Source of the DNA: Arthrobacter hankyongi
Lineage (GTDB): Bacteria > Actinomycetota > Actinomycetes > Actinomycetales > Micrococcaceae
Assembly (NCBI RefSeq): GCF_022012395.1
Contig: NZ_JAKLTQ010000011.1
Span: 62,001-126,000, forward strand
Direction of reading: 5' to 3'
Length of the DNA stretch: 64,000 nt
Shown here: positions 10,147 through 22,100 of the stretch, in pieces
Layout: the number at the start of each line of letters is the position of its first letter
Numbering within the stretch: the first letter of the stretch is position 1
Program-made: the position numbers and the translations under genes
The notes under the pieces: model-generated
The model's input: only the letters and a program-made list of their open reading frames with translations
Database searches by the model: none
What the model was told of the DNA's origin: nothing

Positions 10147-10640
10147 TCATCGCAGCCACGGGACGGTGGCGGCGAAGATCAGTTCCGCACGGCAGCAGGC
10201 CACGTGTTCGGTATAGCGGACGGCCTCGGGTCTGGACCGGGGATGCCGCGGCCGGGACTCGCCGATCGCCTCCAGCAGACGGTTGTCCCCATCCCGGGCG
10301 TCAGGACCACGCCCGGGGCCGGCTGCGCAGTCCATGGCCGGATGGATCCTCGAACCTGGTCCCCGCGGGTGCGTCCTGTCCCAGGTCTTCTCCCATGTCC
10401 CGTCCAAGGTTCTTTTCCGCAGCTGCACGCGCACCGTCTTCCACGCCCCATAGCGTTCGGGCAGATCCCGCCACGGGGCGCCAGTGGACAGAATAAACAG
10501 GATCACGTTGACCACCTTCCGGTGGTTCCGCCGGTCTGAGTGTGCCGGAGGAATAGGAACAATCCTGGCGATGACTGCCTGGCCTGCGGAGGAGTTCCAG
10601 GCGGGGCAGTTTGGATATTCGGCCCATCCTGCCTGCTGTT
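10147..10640 (-). mobile_element. IS5-family transposase remnant
   Basis: The minus strand encodes the N-terminal zinc-ribbon/DUF4096-like signature of IS5-group transposases: VVNVILFILSTGAPWRDLPE, then AWKTVRVQLRKRTLDGTWE, and at the far end EHVACCRAELIFAATVPWLR, like the usual C-terminus of ISL2/IS1031-type enzymes. The catalytic middle is missing and what remains is rearranged, so the element is inactive. Inverted ends were not identified. Confidence 0.6.
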
Positions 10641-10779
10641 TCGGGACAGGACAGTCCCCCTGCCGGGCGCCGATAACTGTCCCGCCACAGATAAACGGCG
10701 GTGGATCGGCTGCGGGGCGGCTTTTAGGTCTAGTGTGAAAAGTGTCGGCAACAAGGCCGGCGGGCGGCAGGGATTCACC

Positions 10780-11256
10780 ATGAATACAGCTATTTCCGGA
10801 CCAGAACACTTCTCGCAACCCCTCGAAATTCCCTGTGCCCCTCCGGCAGTCCGTGACGCCGGCCATCTTCCTGTGGATGGGGATGCGGTTGAAAGCGTCA
10901 AACTTCATCGGCGCCGCATAAGCCCGGCCGGGGGCCAGGCAGCAGGAAAAGCGTTAGCGCAGTATGCCGCGGCCAAGTCCCTGCGCGGCAGGAAGGACAA
11001 GCCCGCTCTCTCCAGGCTTCCGGAGGATCCGATTCAAGGGGAATATCAGCTGGAGGTCTACCTGAGCGGCGGGGCCAAGACACGCGTCCACATGCCGCGC
11101 ATGGATCTCCGAGACGCCCAGACGTGGTCGGCGAGACAGATTGACTCCGCCGACGCCAGCTTCGCTGCAATCTACATTCCGGAATACGGCAGCGACCGGT
11201 TCGGCTCTGGCTCCCTGGTGTCCAACTACAACAGGGATGTCGGCTGGTACCTGTAA
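10780..11256 (+). CDS. Hypothetical protein
   Basis: 158 residues from ATG 10780, which has only a weak upstream purine run; longer in-frame starts exist but run into the IS5 remnant. The C-terminal half is well ordered (EYQLEVYLSGGAKTRVHMPR; ASFAAIYIPEYGSDRFGSG; YNRDVGWYL) and looks like a real folded domain; the N-terminal half is Ala/Arg-rich. I recognise no family. Confidence 0.4.
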   Translation: MNTAISGPEHFSQPLEIPCAPPAVRDAGHLPVDGDAVESVKLHRRRISPAGGQAAGKALAQYAAAKSLRGRKDKPALSRLPEDPIQGEYQLEVYLSGGAKTRVHMPRMDLRDAQTWSARQIDSADASFAAIYIPEYGSDRFGSGSLVSNYNRDVGWYL

Positions 11257-11702
11257 GAACATGCAGCCCCCGAGAACGTTAGGTGGGCCAAGGGCCCAGC
11301 ACTCGGCCAAATGCGGGGTAGTCGCCGGTACTGACGTGACCACGACCAAACCGTGAGGGACCCGAGACTTTTTGCGATGGCTCCTCTTAATCAGGCTGAA
11401 GAGCATTACGGCATACGGTGCCTCGGCCGCCAGCCACGGGTGTTCTCCGGATCCTGGGTCCCTTGGAATATACCTGCCAGCCAGCTCGTCGCTTGGCTAC
11501 CGCCGCGAGAACAGGTTCGCGAACGGTAAGAGTGCGCCAATATGCCGATAACCGAGCGACGTAATTCCACAGCCATCCGGCGATGGCGGGCGAAACATTT
11601 GCAGGGGATCGCTTCCGGCAAGGGGAGCAGTCTGGATGCGGGCAACGGGGGGTGCAACGTGCACACTTTCGCCGTCGTGCCGGACCGTACATCGGCCGGA
11701 CC
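11257..11702. other. Gap with no recognisable gene
   Basis: About 445 bases between the hypothetical protein and the second tRNA-like repeat. Frames on both strands lack family features. Base composition is slightly lower in GC around 11340-11400 than in the neighbours. Confidence 0.4.
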
Positions 11703-11807
11703 GGGCCGGATCCGGCAGGCGCTCGCGGGCGCCCTGTGTTTGCGGGGGCGGGAAACCGGTTCGAGTTCCACCTCGGGCACAGAATTTCCCTTGGTCAGAG
11801 GGGTTTT
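11703..11807 (+). repeat. tRNA-3'-end-like repeat, copy 2
   Basis: Direct repeat of 1519-1622. The shared core is GGAAACCGGTTCGAG followed by TTCCACCTCGGGCACAGA here and TCCCATCTCGGGCACAGA in the first copy. The bases that differ between copies partly compensate within a small stem (GGGA...TCCC versus GGAA...TTCC), suggesting relics of related structured RNA genes rather than one recent duplication. No complete tRNA can be folded here by eye. Confidence 0.4.
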
Positions 11808-12199
11808 TCCTCGTCGAGTGCGTTCACTCTGTGCACGGAAGCCTCTGGCTTTCGGTTCCAGGAGGTGTGCAGGGTCCCGGCGGGCTATGGAGTTACCCGG
11901 TTGGGGTAGTTGCGGGCCTGCCCCGTGCTGCTGGACTATGCCGACGTTTTTGGCGCTTTTGGAAAACCGATACGGGGTAGACATTGGCCCGTTCTACGAT
12001 TTGTGGCGCGGAGCGCGCGCCGGCCCGATGGCGGGACATCGTCCGGCCGCCGTGTAAACGGCTGGCCCGGAATGGCTTGCTGTTGGCAGGCTGGATGGTC
12101 TTGGCCCGGATACAGATGAGCCGGGTCCCTGACCAAAGCGCGGACGGTCCTCAGGCGTCGGCAGCGGCAGATGCCGCCCCGCTGGCCCCATGGCGGGGG
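11808..12199. other. Gap with no recognisable gene
   Basis: About 390 bases downstream of the second tRNA-like repeat and before the stop of the SDR operon. No integrase, terminator or coding frame with family features is visible. Confidence 0.4.
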
Positions 12200-14513
<2,314 letters not shown>

Positions 14514-14525
14514 CAGCTTCTCCCT

Positions 14526-15026
14526 TTAGCGGCCCGGAAGCCGGGTCTTGATTTCCTGGAGCACCCAGCCGTTGCCATCCGGATCGCTGAATGAGGCGAA
14601 CGAGCCGTAATCGCGGTGTTCCGGAGCCGGCCCGTCGACGCGTCCCTTCTTCCCGGCATGGTGGAAGATGCCCGTGGCGTCGTGAAACGTCTCGCTGACA
14701 TCGACGCCGCGCGCGATCAGATCGGCACGGGCCACGTCGATGTCGTACACGGCCAGGTGCAGACCCTGCAACGAGCCCGGCGGCGCTGAGGTAACCCCCT
14801 CGCCGAAGATGATCGAGCAGCCGGAACCCGGGGGCGTGAACTGCATGAGCCGGTAGCCTTCCTCCACGGCTCCTTCGGCGTCCAACCGCCAGCCAAGTCC
14901 GCCGTAGAAGCGCTTCGCCCGGTCCACATCCGAGACCGGCACGACCACGACCTCGAGCCTGAACTCCCCGGACTTCACCGGCGGGCTGCCAGTTGCGCTT
15001 TGGCTGCTTTCGTCGACGGTACTCAT
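14526..15026 (-). CDS. VOC-superfamily (glyoxalase-like) protein
   Basis: 166 residues with one vicinal-oxygen-chelate domain: LEVVVVPVSDVDRAKRFYGG, GCSIIFGEG, GLHLAVYDIDVARADL, and FASFSDPDGNGWVLQEI at the end. Such domains bind a metal and act in glyoxalase, dioxygenase or resistance chemistry, and often are simply binding proteins. It is the first gene of a four-gene minus-strand operon (VOC, 55-residue protein, flavoprotein, SDR). The intergenic region upstream should hold the operon promoter. Confidence 0.8.
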   Translation of the reverse strand: MSTVDESSQSATGSPPVKSGEFRLEVVVVPVSDVDRAKRFYGGLGWRLDAEGAVEEGYRLMQFTPPGSGCSIIFGEGVTSAPPGSLQGLHLAVYDIDVARADLIARGVDVSETFHDATGIFHHAGKKGRVDGPAPEHRDYGSFASFSDPDGNGWVLQEIKTRLPGR

Positions 15027-15495
15027 CCCGGCCTCCCTCGATGGGGCGCGCCATGAAAGGGCGGCACCGGACTCACCGGCGACCCGGAATAGGCGTGCCG
15101 GCGGCGGGCTTCAGGCCAATGCTGCGGGGCTTGCGCTGCGGGGGTCGCCATGCGCTTTTCCTTGTCGCCCCCCGGCCGATCTTCGCCCGAGGACGCTGCC
15201 CTCGGGAGCCTACCTTGGCCTCATCCGGGAGGAAAGTCAAGGGAGCCGCCCACCCTTGTTGACCTCCCGCAACCGGCGTATGCTCGCAGCCGTTTAGCCG
15301 CTCGCGCCGCAGCGTGAAAGGCGTTTAATCGTGCGCTCTGACATTGCACCTGGCGGTTCCCGGTGGATCGTTCACCAGAACATGCCATTCTTCCGTGCCT
15401 GACAGTTCTTCAGACACTGCTGGTGGCCTCTACCGTTCTTGGTGCCACCGCAGAAATATTCCGGTGGGACGTCAAGTGCCTGTCCATGCACTGAG
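15027..15495. other. Upstream region of the VOC operon
   Basis: About 470 bases between the VOC start and a recombinase remnant. It should hold the VOC operon promoter on the minus strand. A TTGACC at about 15259 on the plus strand is followed by TATGCT after only 14 bases, too short for a normal promoter. No gene recognised. Confidence 0.35.
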
Positions 15496-15590
15496 TGCCC
15501 TGCAATCTATGCCAGAATCTCTGCCGACCTGGAGCAGGCGGGCAAAGGTGTCGCCCGCCAGTTGAAAGACTTGACGACCGTTTGCGATCT
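15496..15590 (+). pseudogene. Serine recombinase N-terminal fragment
   Basis: A frame reads AIYARISADLEQAGKGVARQ then LKD, closely matching the YARIS-SD...GV-RQ-ED N-terminus of large serine recombinases/resolvases (the Ser of ARIS is the nucleophile). Only about 30 residues remain before the DUF2306 frame takes over. Together with the C-terminal resolvase HTH at 4.4 kb this records past site-specific integration. Confidence 0.5.
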
Positions 15591-16247
15591 CGACCCTCCC
15601 CGTGGCTTGTGCCCACCGGGCTGATTCTTCTCAGCTTCCTTCCCATCTTGGGCGGGGCGGCGCGTCTCACGGAGTTGACGATCGGTGCCGAGATCACACC
15701 GCAGAACGAGCGGTTCTTTGATGCACCTGTACCGGTGTTTCTTCACATCGTCAGTGTCACCGTGTACTCCTTGCTCGGCGCGTTTCAGTTCGTTTCCTCA
15801 CTGCGTGCTCGGAGCTGGCACAGGGTCGCCGGGCGCGTGCTCGTGCCTGCTGGCTTGCTGGCAGCGTTTTCCGGCCTCTGGTTGGCGCTCGTTTACTTCC
15901 TGGCGAATGACGGCACCATCCTGCTTATCTTGCGGTTGATCATCGGCTCGTCCAAGGTGGTGAGTATCGCCCGCGGGTTGTCCTACATGATGCGATCGCG
16001 GGACTTCGTTCGGCACCGCGGGTGGATGACTCGTTCTTACGCAATCGGTGCAGCCGCCGGCACTGAGGCACTCCTCATCATCGGACCCGAAATCCTTTTC
16101 AACCCACCGGATAGCACGGCCCAGGTCGTGTTCACGGGCGCGGCGTGGGTTATCAACCTCGCCGTGGCCGAGTATGTCATCCACCGTCGGGCTCGCGCGG
16201 CTGCCGACGACGATCCAGGGGTCTATGCGGTCACCGCGATCGACTGA
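15582..16247 (+). CDS. DUF2306-type membrane protein
   Basis: About 221 residues if the TTG at 15582 is the start; a GTG at 15609 is an alternative, while the longer GTG start at 15495 falls in recombinase debris. Helices include LVPTGLILLSFLPILGGAAR, PVFLHIVSVTVYSLLGAFQF, VLVPAGLLAAFSGLWLALVY and LIIGPEILF. H-based motifs (HIVSVTVYSLLGAFQF; RHRGWMTRSYAIG) match DUF2306 four-to-six-helix membrane proteins, whose conserved histidines suggest haem or quinone binding. Function unknown. The N-terminus may have been altered by the insertion next to it. Confidence 0.65.
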   Translation: MRSRPSPWLVPTGLILLSFLPILGGAARLTELTIGAEITPQNERFFDAPVPVFLHIVSVTVYSLLGAFQFVSSLRARSWHRVAGRVLVPAGLLAAFSGLWLALVYFLANDGTILLILRLIIGSSKVVSIARGLSYMMRSRDFVRHRGWMTRSYAIGAAAGTEALLIIGPEILFNPPDSTAQVVFTGAAWVINLAVAEYVIHRRARAAADDDPGVYAVTAID

Positions 16248-16789
16248 GTCTGCGGCGTACGCAGCTGCACTCCCTGTGAGCCGGACCCGCACCACACCCG
16301 CAAGCCTGATCGTGCGCTGGGGGGGGCACGGTCCCGGTCAGTTGCCGGGTTGCCCTTGACTGCGGGCGAGGGGTTATCGCGCGGGCCCCAAGTATTCATT
16401 TGCTCCGGAGAGGATGAGGCAGGCGGCCAGCGGAAGGTGTGGAACGGGACGGTGACCTTGTGCATCAGCTGGCGGATGAGCGGCGCGGCGGCTGCCAGGC
16501 TCCCGAGTATCCCGATCTCTTCCCCTGCCGCGTTGAAGACCATGGGCATGGCGATCCCGCCGCTGTCCTGGACGTGAAGCTCGCCGAGCACTGCCGGCAT
16601 GGTTCTGTAGGTGTTGGCGGTCGCCTTCAGCGTGACCCTGGGGCCATCCTGGTTGTTTCCCACGTCCACCCCGTCGGGGAGCGGGAGGTGCATCAGGAAT
16701 TCGGCCTGCTCGTTACCGGCAGGATGGGTGGCCAGGTACTGGCGGTCGAGAGTCTTCAGACGACCCCCTGCATGCGGAATCCTGCGCAT
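16223..16789 (-). CDS. Hypothetical protein
   Basis: 188 residues. The first 115 are well ordered (HPAGNEQAEFLMHLPLPDGV; PRVTLKATANTYRTMP; GGIAMPMVFNAAGEEIGILG; LAAAAPLIRQLMHKV) and look like a folded beta-rich domain; the tail is low-complexity and may be over-read past the natural end. It converges on the DUF2306 gene with a 25-base overlap and diverges from the hypothetical at 16833. I do not recognise the family. Confidence 0.5.
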   Translation of the reverse strand: MRRIPHAGGRLKTLDRQYLATHPAGNEQAEFLMHLPLPDGVDVGNNQDGPRVTLKATANTYRTMPAVLGELHVQDSGGIAMPMVFNAAGEEIGILGSLAAAAPLIRQLMHKVTVPFHTFRWPPASSSPEQMNTWGPRDNPSPAVKGNPATDRDRAPPSARSGLRVWCGSGSQGVQLRTPQTQSIAVTA

Positions 16790-16832
16790 AGCTCACCGGC
16801 GGCCGGCCGCGGTCGGGGAGTAGCGTGGAGTG

Positions 16833-17336
16833 ATGGACGTCAACGAACTCAGTGCCCGGATCCAGGAACAGTACCGCGGGGAGCTGACGGCTTTCCGGCA
16901 GGAGCTCTTCGGTCCCGAGGAGATTCTTGTTGTCCGCGGCGAGAGCGTGCCGGAGCAGCGTTTTGCCAGCATGGGACGGGTGGTATCGCTGGAGGAGCCC
17001 GGGGTCAGCCTGACCCTGGTCGGCGAGGTGACCGACCTGGGCTGGACCGCTGAGGATCCGATCGTGTCCGGTGCATGCGTGACCGTATCCATCGCCGGCC
17101 ATGACCGGGGCACCGACGCCCGGGCATCGCTCCCCGCGGACGAGACGGATGCCTGGCTGCAGGCGGTCATTGGTGCGGAGAGGGTCAGGCACGCCTACCG
17201 GGCCGGGAGCCTCAGCGGGGCGGACGGCCGGCCCGGCACCGTCTACTACCGCCTGTTCCTGGACACTGAAGGGAATCCGATCCCTAAGCCGGACAGCTTC
17301 GAGGAACCGGAACTGCGGCCCATGGACGAACTCTAG
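16833..17336 (+). CDS. Hypothetical protein
   Basis: 167 residues starting at ATG 16833 (a GTG directly before it is also possible). The sequence is acidic (MDVNELSARIQEQYRGEL; DEPELRPMDEL-like end) with mixed strand/helix character and no transmembrane segment, so it should be cytosolic. No family recognised. It lies divergently from the 16.2-16.8 kb hypothetical, and its end faces the lipoprotein relic. Confidence 0.5.
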   Translation: MDVNELSARIQEQYRGELTAFRQELFGPEEILVVRGESVPEQRFASMGRVVSLEEPGVSLTLVGEVTDLGWTAEDPIVSGACVTVSIAGHDRGTDARASLPADETDAWLQAVIGAERVRHAYRAGSLSGADGRPGTVYYRLFLDTEGNPIPKPDSFEEPELRPMDEL

Positions 17337-17387
17337 GGGCAGGTCCTGGTGATTTCCCGATAGAGCCGGCAGCACGGCCGCAGCGGC

Positions 17388-17840
17388 CTACCTCGCTTGG
17401 GCCGGTGCGACCGCAACCGCCCACTTGCCTTCGGCATCGGCGCCGTCGACAGTTGCTTTCAGTTGGCGAACCGGGAGATTCATCATGGCGTTGACGGCCG
17501 TGCCGCAGTCGGTGCTGCCGGCGCCGATCGTCCCGTCGGCGCTGGAGATCTTCAGCGTGACCGTGCTGGGGCCTTCGCACACCAGCGCGATGCGGTACCA
17601 GCCGGGTTCCGCGGGCGTGAACTCCAAGGCTCCTGCCGCACCGGGCGCGATGCCGCCTGCCGCGCGGGTGGCCCCCGGCGTCTGCCAGAACTCCTTGCCC
17701 AGCGTCTTCTCTGCCCAGTCCAGGTGCTCGAGCTCAATCACCACCGGAGCGGTCGAAGTGGCCGGAGCCGCCCCGGGTTCTTCACCGGCACCTGCCCTCC
17801 GAAGAAGGCACCATCGGGGCAACCAGTTCCCACTGGGCAT
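17388..17840 (-). pseudogene. Secreted lipoprotein gene relic, copy 1 (left of the biosynthetic cluster)
   Basis: The reading frame carries VVIELEHLDWAEKTLGKEFW, GALEFTPAEPGWYRIALVC, STVTLKISSADGT and a C-terminal AEGKWAVAVAP. A second, more damaged copy lies at 29.56-29.96 kb in the same orientation. In that copy the upstream part is a lipoprotein signal with an LSAC lipobox; here the equivalent position reads RRAGAGEEPG, so the signal peptide and Cys are lost although the body frame is open. Function unknown. Probably inactive for want of export. Confidence 0.55.
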
Positions 17841-17924
17841 CGGAAAGAACGGAATAGCGCGATTTCACCCATCAATCATGCAAACACGCTTCGACGCCGA
17901 TTAGGAGAGACGCCCTGGAGTGCC

Positions 17925-17957
17925 AATAACGGCGCAATAACGGCGCGATAACGGGGA
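17925..17957 (+). promoter_or_regulatory. Three 11-base direct repeats upstream of the cluster
   Basis: AATAACGGCGC occurs twice back to back (17925-17935, 17936-17946) followed by GATAACGGGG in the same phase. An 11-base period is one helical turn, the spacing used by SARP-type activators at antibiotic cluster promoters, where repeats sit just upstream of the -10 region. The repeats end about 137 bases before the first gene. A CATATC at about 17978 could be a -10. No SARP gene is in the window. Confidence 0.4.
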
Positions 17958-18093
17958 TGGGGGTTCACTGAAAAAGCATATCGAACACTTGCAGCTTGAT
18001 GGGGTTCTTGGGGAGAAAAGCGATGCTCACTGATCGAATCCGCCATTCCCTGGCGACCCTGACCAAGCTCATGGCAGGGGAACGAGGAAGAAC

Positions 18094-19161
18094 ATGGCGA
18101 TTATTAAGGATCCGCACCTGTTCAACGAGCAGAGCCTGTTCGTCGACCTGGAAGGGGTGCTGGGCTGGCGCCTCTACCTGAAGATCGAGGGGTTCAATTT
18201 CGCCGGCTCAATCAAGCTCAAGCCCGCGCGGGAGATGGTCGAGCGCGCCGAGCGGGAGGGGCTGATCGGCCCCGGCTCCACCCTCGTGGAGTCCTCCTCG
18301 GGCAACCTCGGCGTCGCGCTCAGCATGATCGCCGCCAGCAAGGGATACCGCTTCGTGTGTGTGATCGATCCGCGCTGCAACCCGGCAACCCGGCAACTCA
18401 TGGAGTCGCTCGGAGCACAGGTAGACCTGGTCACCGAACCGGATCCCGTCGACGGTTTCCTCGGAGCCCGGCTCAACCACGTGCGGGAACTGTGCGCGTC
18501 CGACGAGCGGTACATCTGGCTCAACCAGTACACCAATCCCGGCAACTGGGGAGCGCACTACCGCTGGACTGCCCCCGAGATCTCCAATCAGTTCCCCCAG
18601 CTGGACGTGCTATTCGTGGGAGCCGGGACAACGGGGACCTTGATGGGCTGCGCGCGGTACTTCCGTGAGCACCGGCCCGACGTCCGGATTGTCGCGGTCG
18701 ACGCCGCAGGATCGGTCTCGTTCGGCGGCCAACCGGCCACCCGCCTGATCCCGGGACTCGGCATGGGCGTGCGGCCTCCGCAGCTCGACGAGTCCTTTAT
18801 CGATGACGTGGTGATGGTCGAAGAACCGGACACGGTGCGCGCCTGCCACCGCCTCGCGGCCGCCGGCTTCATGCTCGGTGGCTCCACCGGGACCGTGGTC
18901 CACGGTGCCATGTCCTGGCTCGCCGGCCACGACGCCCAGGACCTGACGGCGGTGGCCATCTCCCCGGACATGGGCCGTCCCTACCTGGACACTGTCTACA
19001 ACCCCGACTGGGTGCACGATCATTTCGGGGCCGAAGCGCTAGCAACCGCCGATGTGACAGGGGCTCCGGGCCGACGGTCCGACCCGGTGTCGGAGCCACA
19101 GCACACAGCACCCGTGGCCGATTATGCCGCCACCGCCGCACTAGGGAGTTTCCTGCAGTGA
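18094..19161 (+). CDS. sbnA: SbnA-like N-(2-amino-2-carboxyethyl)-L-glutamate synthase
   Basis: 355 residues, a PLP-dependent cysteine-synthase-fold enzyme. The PLP lysine is in NFAGSIKLKPA (about residue 41); VESSSGNLGVALSMIAASKG binds the substrate carboxylate, VGAGTTGTLMGCARYF the phosphate. Relatives closest in arrangement, with a SbnB gene nearby, are SbnA enzymes that join O-phospho-L-serine and L-glutamate into ACEGA, the precursor of L-2,3-diaminopropionate. GAGGAAGAAC precedes the ATG. It is the first gene of the operon, and its TGA overlaps the GTG of the next gene. The C-terminal 40 residues are an extra Ala/Pro tail. Confidence 0.85.
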   Translation: MAIIKDPHLFNEQSLFVDLEGVLGWRLYLKIEGFNFAGSIKLKPAREMVERAEREGLIGPGSTLVESSSGNLGVALSMIAASKGYRFVCVIDPRCNPATRQLMESLGAQVDLVTEPDPVDGFLGARLNHVRELCASDERYIWLNQYTNPGNWGAHYRWTAPEISNQFPQLDVLFVGAGTTGTLMGCARYFREHRPDVRIVAVDAAGSVSFGGQPATRLIPGLGMGVRPPQLDESFIDDVVMVEEPDTVRACHRLAAAGFMLGGSTGTVVHGAMSWLAGHDAQDLTAVAISPDMGRPYLDTVYNPDWVHDHFGAEALATADVTGAPGRRSDPVSEPQHTAPVADYAATAALGSFLQ

Positions 19162-22100
19162 AAGTGCGCCTCGACAACCTGCAGGGCGCTCCGTGTTCCA
19201 CACCTCCCACGAATCCCCCCATTCCTGGGACAACCGCGGCTCCGGCCGGGAACGGCTCTCCAGCCACGCCGGCCACGGGTGCGGCCGTTGCCTTGGAGCG
19301 CCGGCTGGCCGATCTTCTCGCATCGGTGGTGGAGAAGGACAACGTCCCCGTGGACGCCAACTTCTTCTACGAATTGGGCGCGGACTCGCTGGTTATGGCG
19401 AAGTTCTGCGCCAGGGTGCGCAAGCAGCCGGATCTGCCCCAGGTGTCCATCAAGGACATCTACCAGAACCCAACGATCTCGGCTCTGGCCGCGGCCCTTG
19501 CACCGGCGGAAGAGGCGGCGGCGCAAGTGCAGGTGCAGGACCGGCTGGCCGAGGTGCTGTCCGGCGTGCTGGACGTCGAGCACGTGCCGGTGGATGCCAA
19601 CTTCTTCCAGGACCTGGGCGCGGACTCGCTGGTTATGGCGAAGTTCTGCGCCAGGGTGCGCAAGCAGCCGGATCTGCCCCAGGTGTCCATCAAGGACATC
19701 TACCAGAACCCAACGATCTCGGCGCTGGCCGCGGCCCTTGCACCGGCGGAAGAGGCGGCGGCGCAAGTGCAGGTGCAGGACCGGCTGGCCGAGGTGCTGT
19801 CCGGCGTGCTGGACGTCGAGCACGTGCCGGTGGATGCCAACTTCTTCCAGGACCTGGGCGCGGACTCGCTGGTCATGGCGAAGTTCTGCGCCAGGGTGCG
19901 CAAGCAGCCGGATCTGCCCCAGGTGTCCATGAAGGAGATCTACAGCAACCCGAATATCTCCGCGCTGGCAGCGGCCCTGCAGGTTCCCCCGCAGCAGGAT
20001 AAGGAGACGGAGCCCTCGCCGGCCGTCGCCTCCGTTCCGGAGATGCCGCCGCCTATGGACGCACGGACCTGGGAATATGTCGTCTGCGGCGCCCTGCAAG
20101 TGCTCGTCTACATCGGCTATTGCCTGCTCGCCGGACTCATCACGGTCGTGGGGTACCTGTGGTTGTTCCCGAACGCGGCGTCGGGTAACCACGACTGGTT
20201 GAGCCATGGCACGCCCTTCTGGGAGCTCTACTTCCGATCAATTGCCTACACCGCTGCGACGTTCGTACTGATGTGCATTCTGCCGGTGGCCGCCAAGTGG
20301 ATTTTCATTGGGCGCTTCCAGCCCAGGGAGATCCGCATCTGGAGTCTGGCCTACTTCCGGTTCTGGCTGGTCAAGGCATTGATGCGCACCTCTCCTCTCT
20401 CGCTGATGGCCGGTTCGCCGCTAACCACCTTCTACCTGAGGGCCATGGGGGCAAAGGTCGGCCGCAACGTGATGATCATGACCAATCGGCTGCCGATCTG
20501 CACCGACCTGCTGACGATCGGCGAGGGGACGGTGATCCGCAAGGACGCCCTGCTCAACGGATACCGTGCCCACGGCGGAGTCATCCAGTTGGGTGGGGTC
20601 ACGCTGGGCCGGGACGTGATCATCGGCGAGGGGAGCGTCCTGGACATCGACACGTCAATGGGTGACCGCTCGCAACTTGGCCACCGGTCCACTCTCTACA
20701 CCGGCCAAACCGTGCCCGACGGCGAGCGGTGGCACGGTTCGCCGGGCAGGCCCGGGACTGCGGACTACGCGACGGTCGAGCCGACGCCCTACCGGCCGTG
20801 GCGGCGGGGATGGTTTGCCGTGTCCCAGCTCCTAAGCACGATCGGGTTGGGCCGCACTATGTGGGGACTGGTGATCACGCTGGTCATCCTAGCGAACCCC
20901 AACATCGCGGGCCTTCTGGAGCCGAAGGAGTGGGCGTTCACCAACTGGGTCTTCTACGCGGACGCCATCGCCTACGCCGGACTGGCCGTTTTCGGTGGAA
21001 CGGTCGTGGCGTTGGTCCTCATTAGGACCCTGCCGCGGCTGCTCCAACTCGCGCTGAAGCCCGACACGGTGTATCCGCTGTTCGGGCTGCGTGACGCGGC
21101 GGCACGGGCGGTTTCCAAGATGACCAACAGTCCCATGCTCGGGGCCTTGTTCGGCGACAGTTCCTACGTAGTGAACTACGTGCGGGCGATCGGGTACCGC
21201 CAGCCGCAGGTCCAACAGACGGGCTCGAATTTCGGCACGGGGTTCAAGCACGACAACCCGTTCCTTTCGACCATCGGCACCGGCACGATGATCGCCGACG
21301 GGGTGTCATTCATGAACACCGAGTACTCGGCCACGTCGTTCAAGCTCAGTGGTGTGGCGATCGGTGCTCACAACTTCCTGGGCAACGCCGTTCTGTACCC
21401 CGCCGAAGCCAAGACCGGGGACAACTGTCTGCTCGCGACCAAGGTCATGGTCCCCGTCGACGGGCCGGTGCGCCAGGACGTGGGCCTGCTCGGATCGCCG
21501 GCGTTCGAGATCCCCCGCTCCGTGCTGCGGGACACCCTCCCCGAGGAGCAGAGGAGCCGCGCCGACCTCCGCCGGGACCTGGCGGCCAAGAACGGCCACA
21601 ACCTGCGCACCATGGCCCTCCTGATGCTGGCACGGTGGTTCAACGCCACGCTGGCCCTGCTGGTGATGTTCGCCGGCCTCGAACTGTCCGACCAATTCGG
21701 TTTCCTTGCCATCAGCGCGTCGTTCGTCGTGATGCTCGTGCTCGGCGTGCTGGTCCCCATCGGCATTCAGCACCTCGCAACAGGGTTCCGGCGGCTCCGG
21801 CCCCAGCTGTGCTCCATCTACAACCCCTACTTCTGGTGGCACGAGCGGTACTGGAAGCTGCAGGCCCAGAGCCGGTACGCGGCGCTCTTGAATGGAACCC
21901 CGTTCAAGGCACTGTTCTGGCGTCTGCTGGGTGTGCGGATCGGCTCCCGGGTCTTCGACGACGGATGCGGGATCGTCGAGCGGTCCCTGGTGACGATCGG
22001 CTCCCGCTGCACGCTGAACAACGGCACCACGATCCAGTCCCATTCCCAAGAGGACGGGATGTTTAAGTCCGACTACAACGTCATCGGAGACGACGTCACG

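Noticed and set aside
15259-15285. A plus-strand promoter TTGACC/TATGCT
   Set aside because: The spacing of 14 bases is too short for a sigma-70-type promoter, and no gene start follows at a sensible distance.
15495-15581. Longer GTG start for the DUF2306 gene
   Set aside because: This segment, read in another frame, is a serine recombinase relic, so the DUF2306 gene probably begins after it.
17996-18181. A short leader gene starting before sbnA
   Set aside because: It overlaps sbnA in another frame and turns into an out-of-frame read of that gene; no attenuator or codon pattern supports it.
19381-19930. Regular 240-base repeats as a possible CRISPR or satellite array
   Set aside because: The repeats are translated in one frame and each encodes a carrier domain; there are no spacers.
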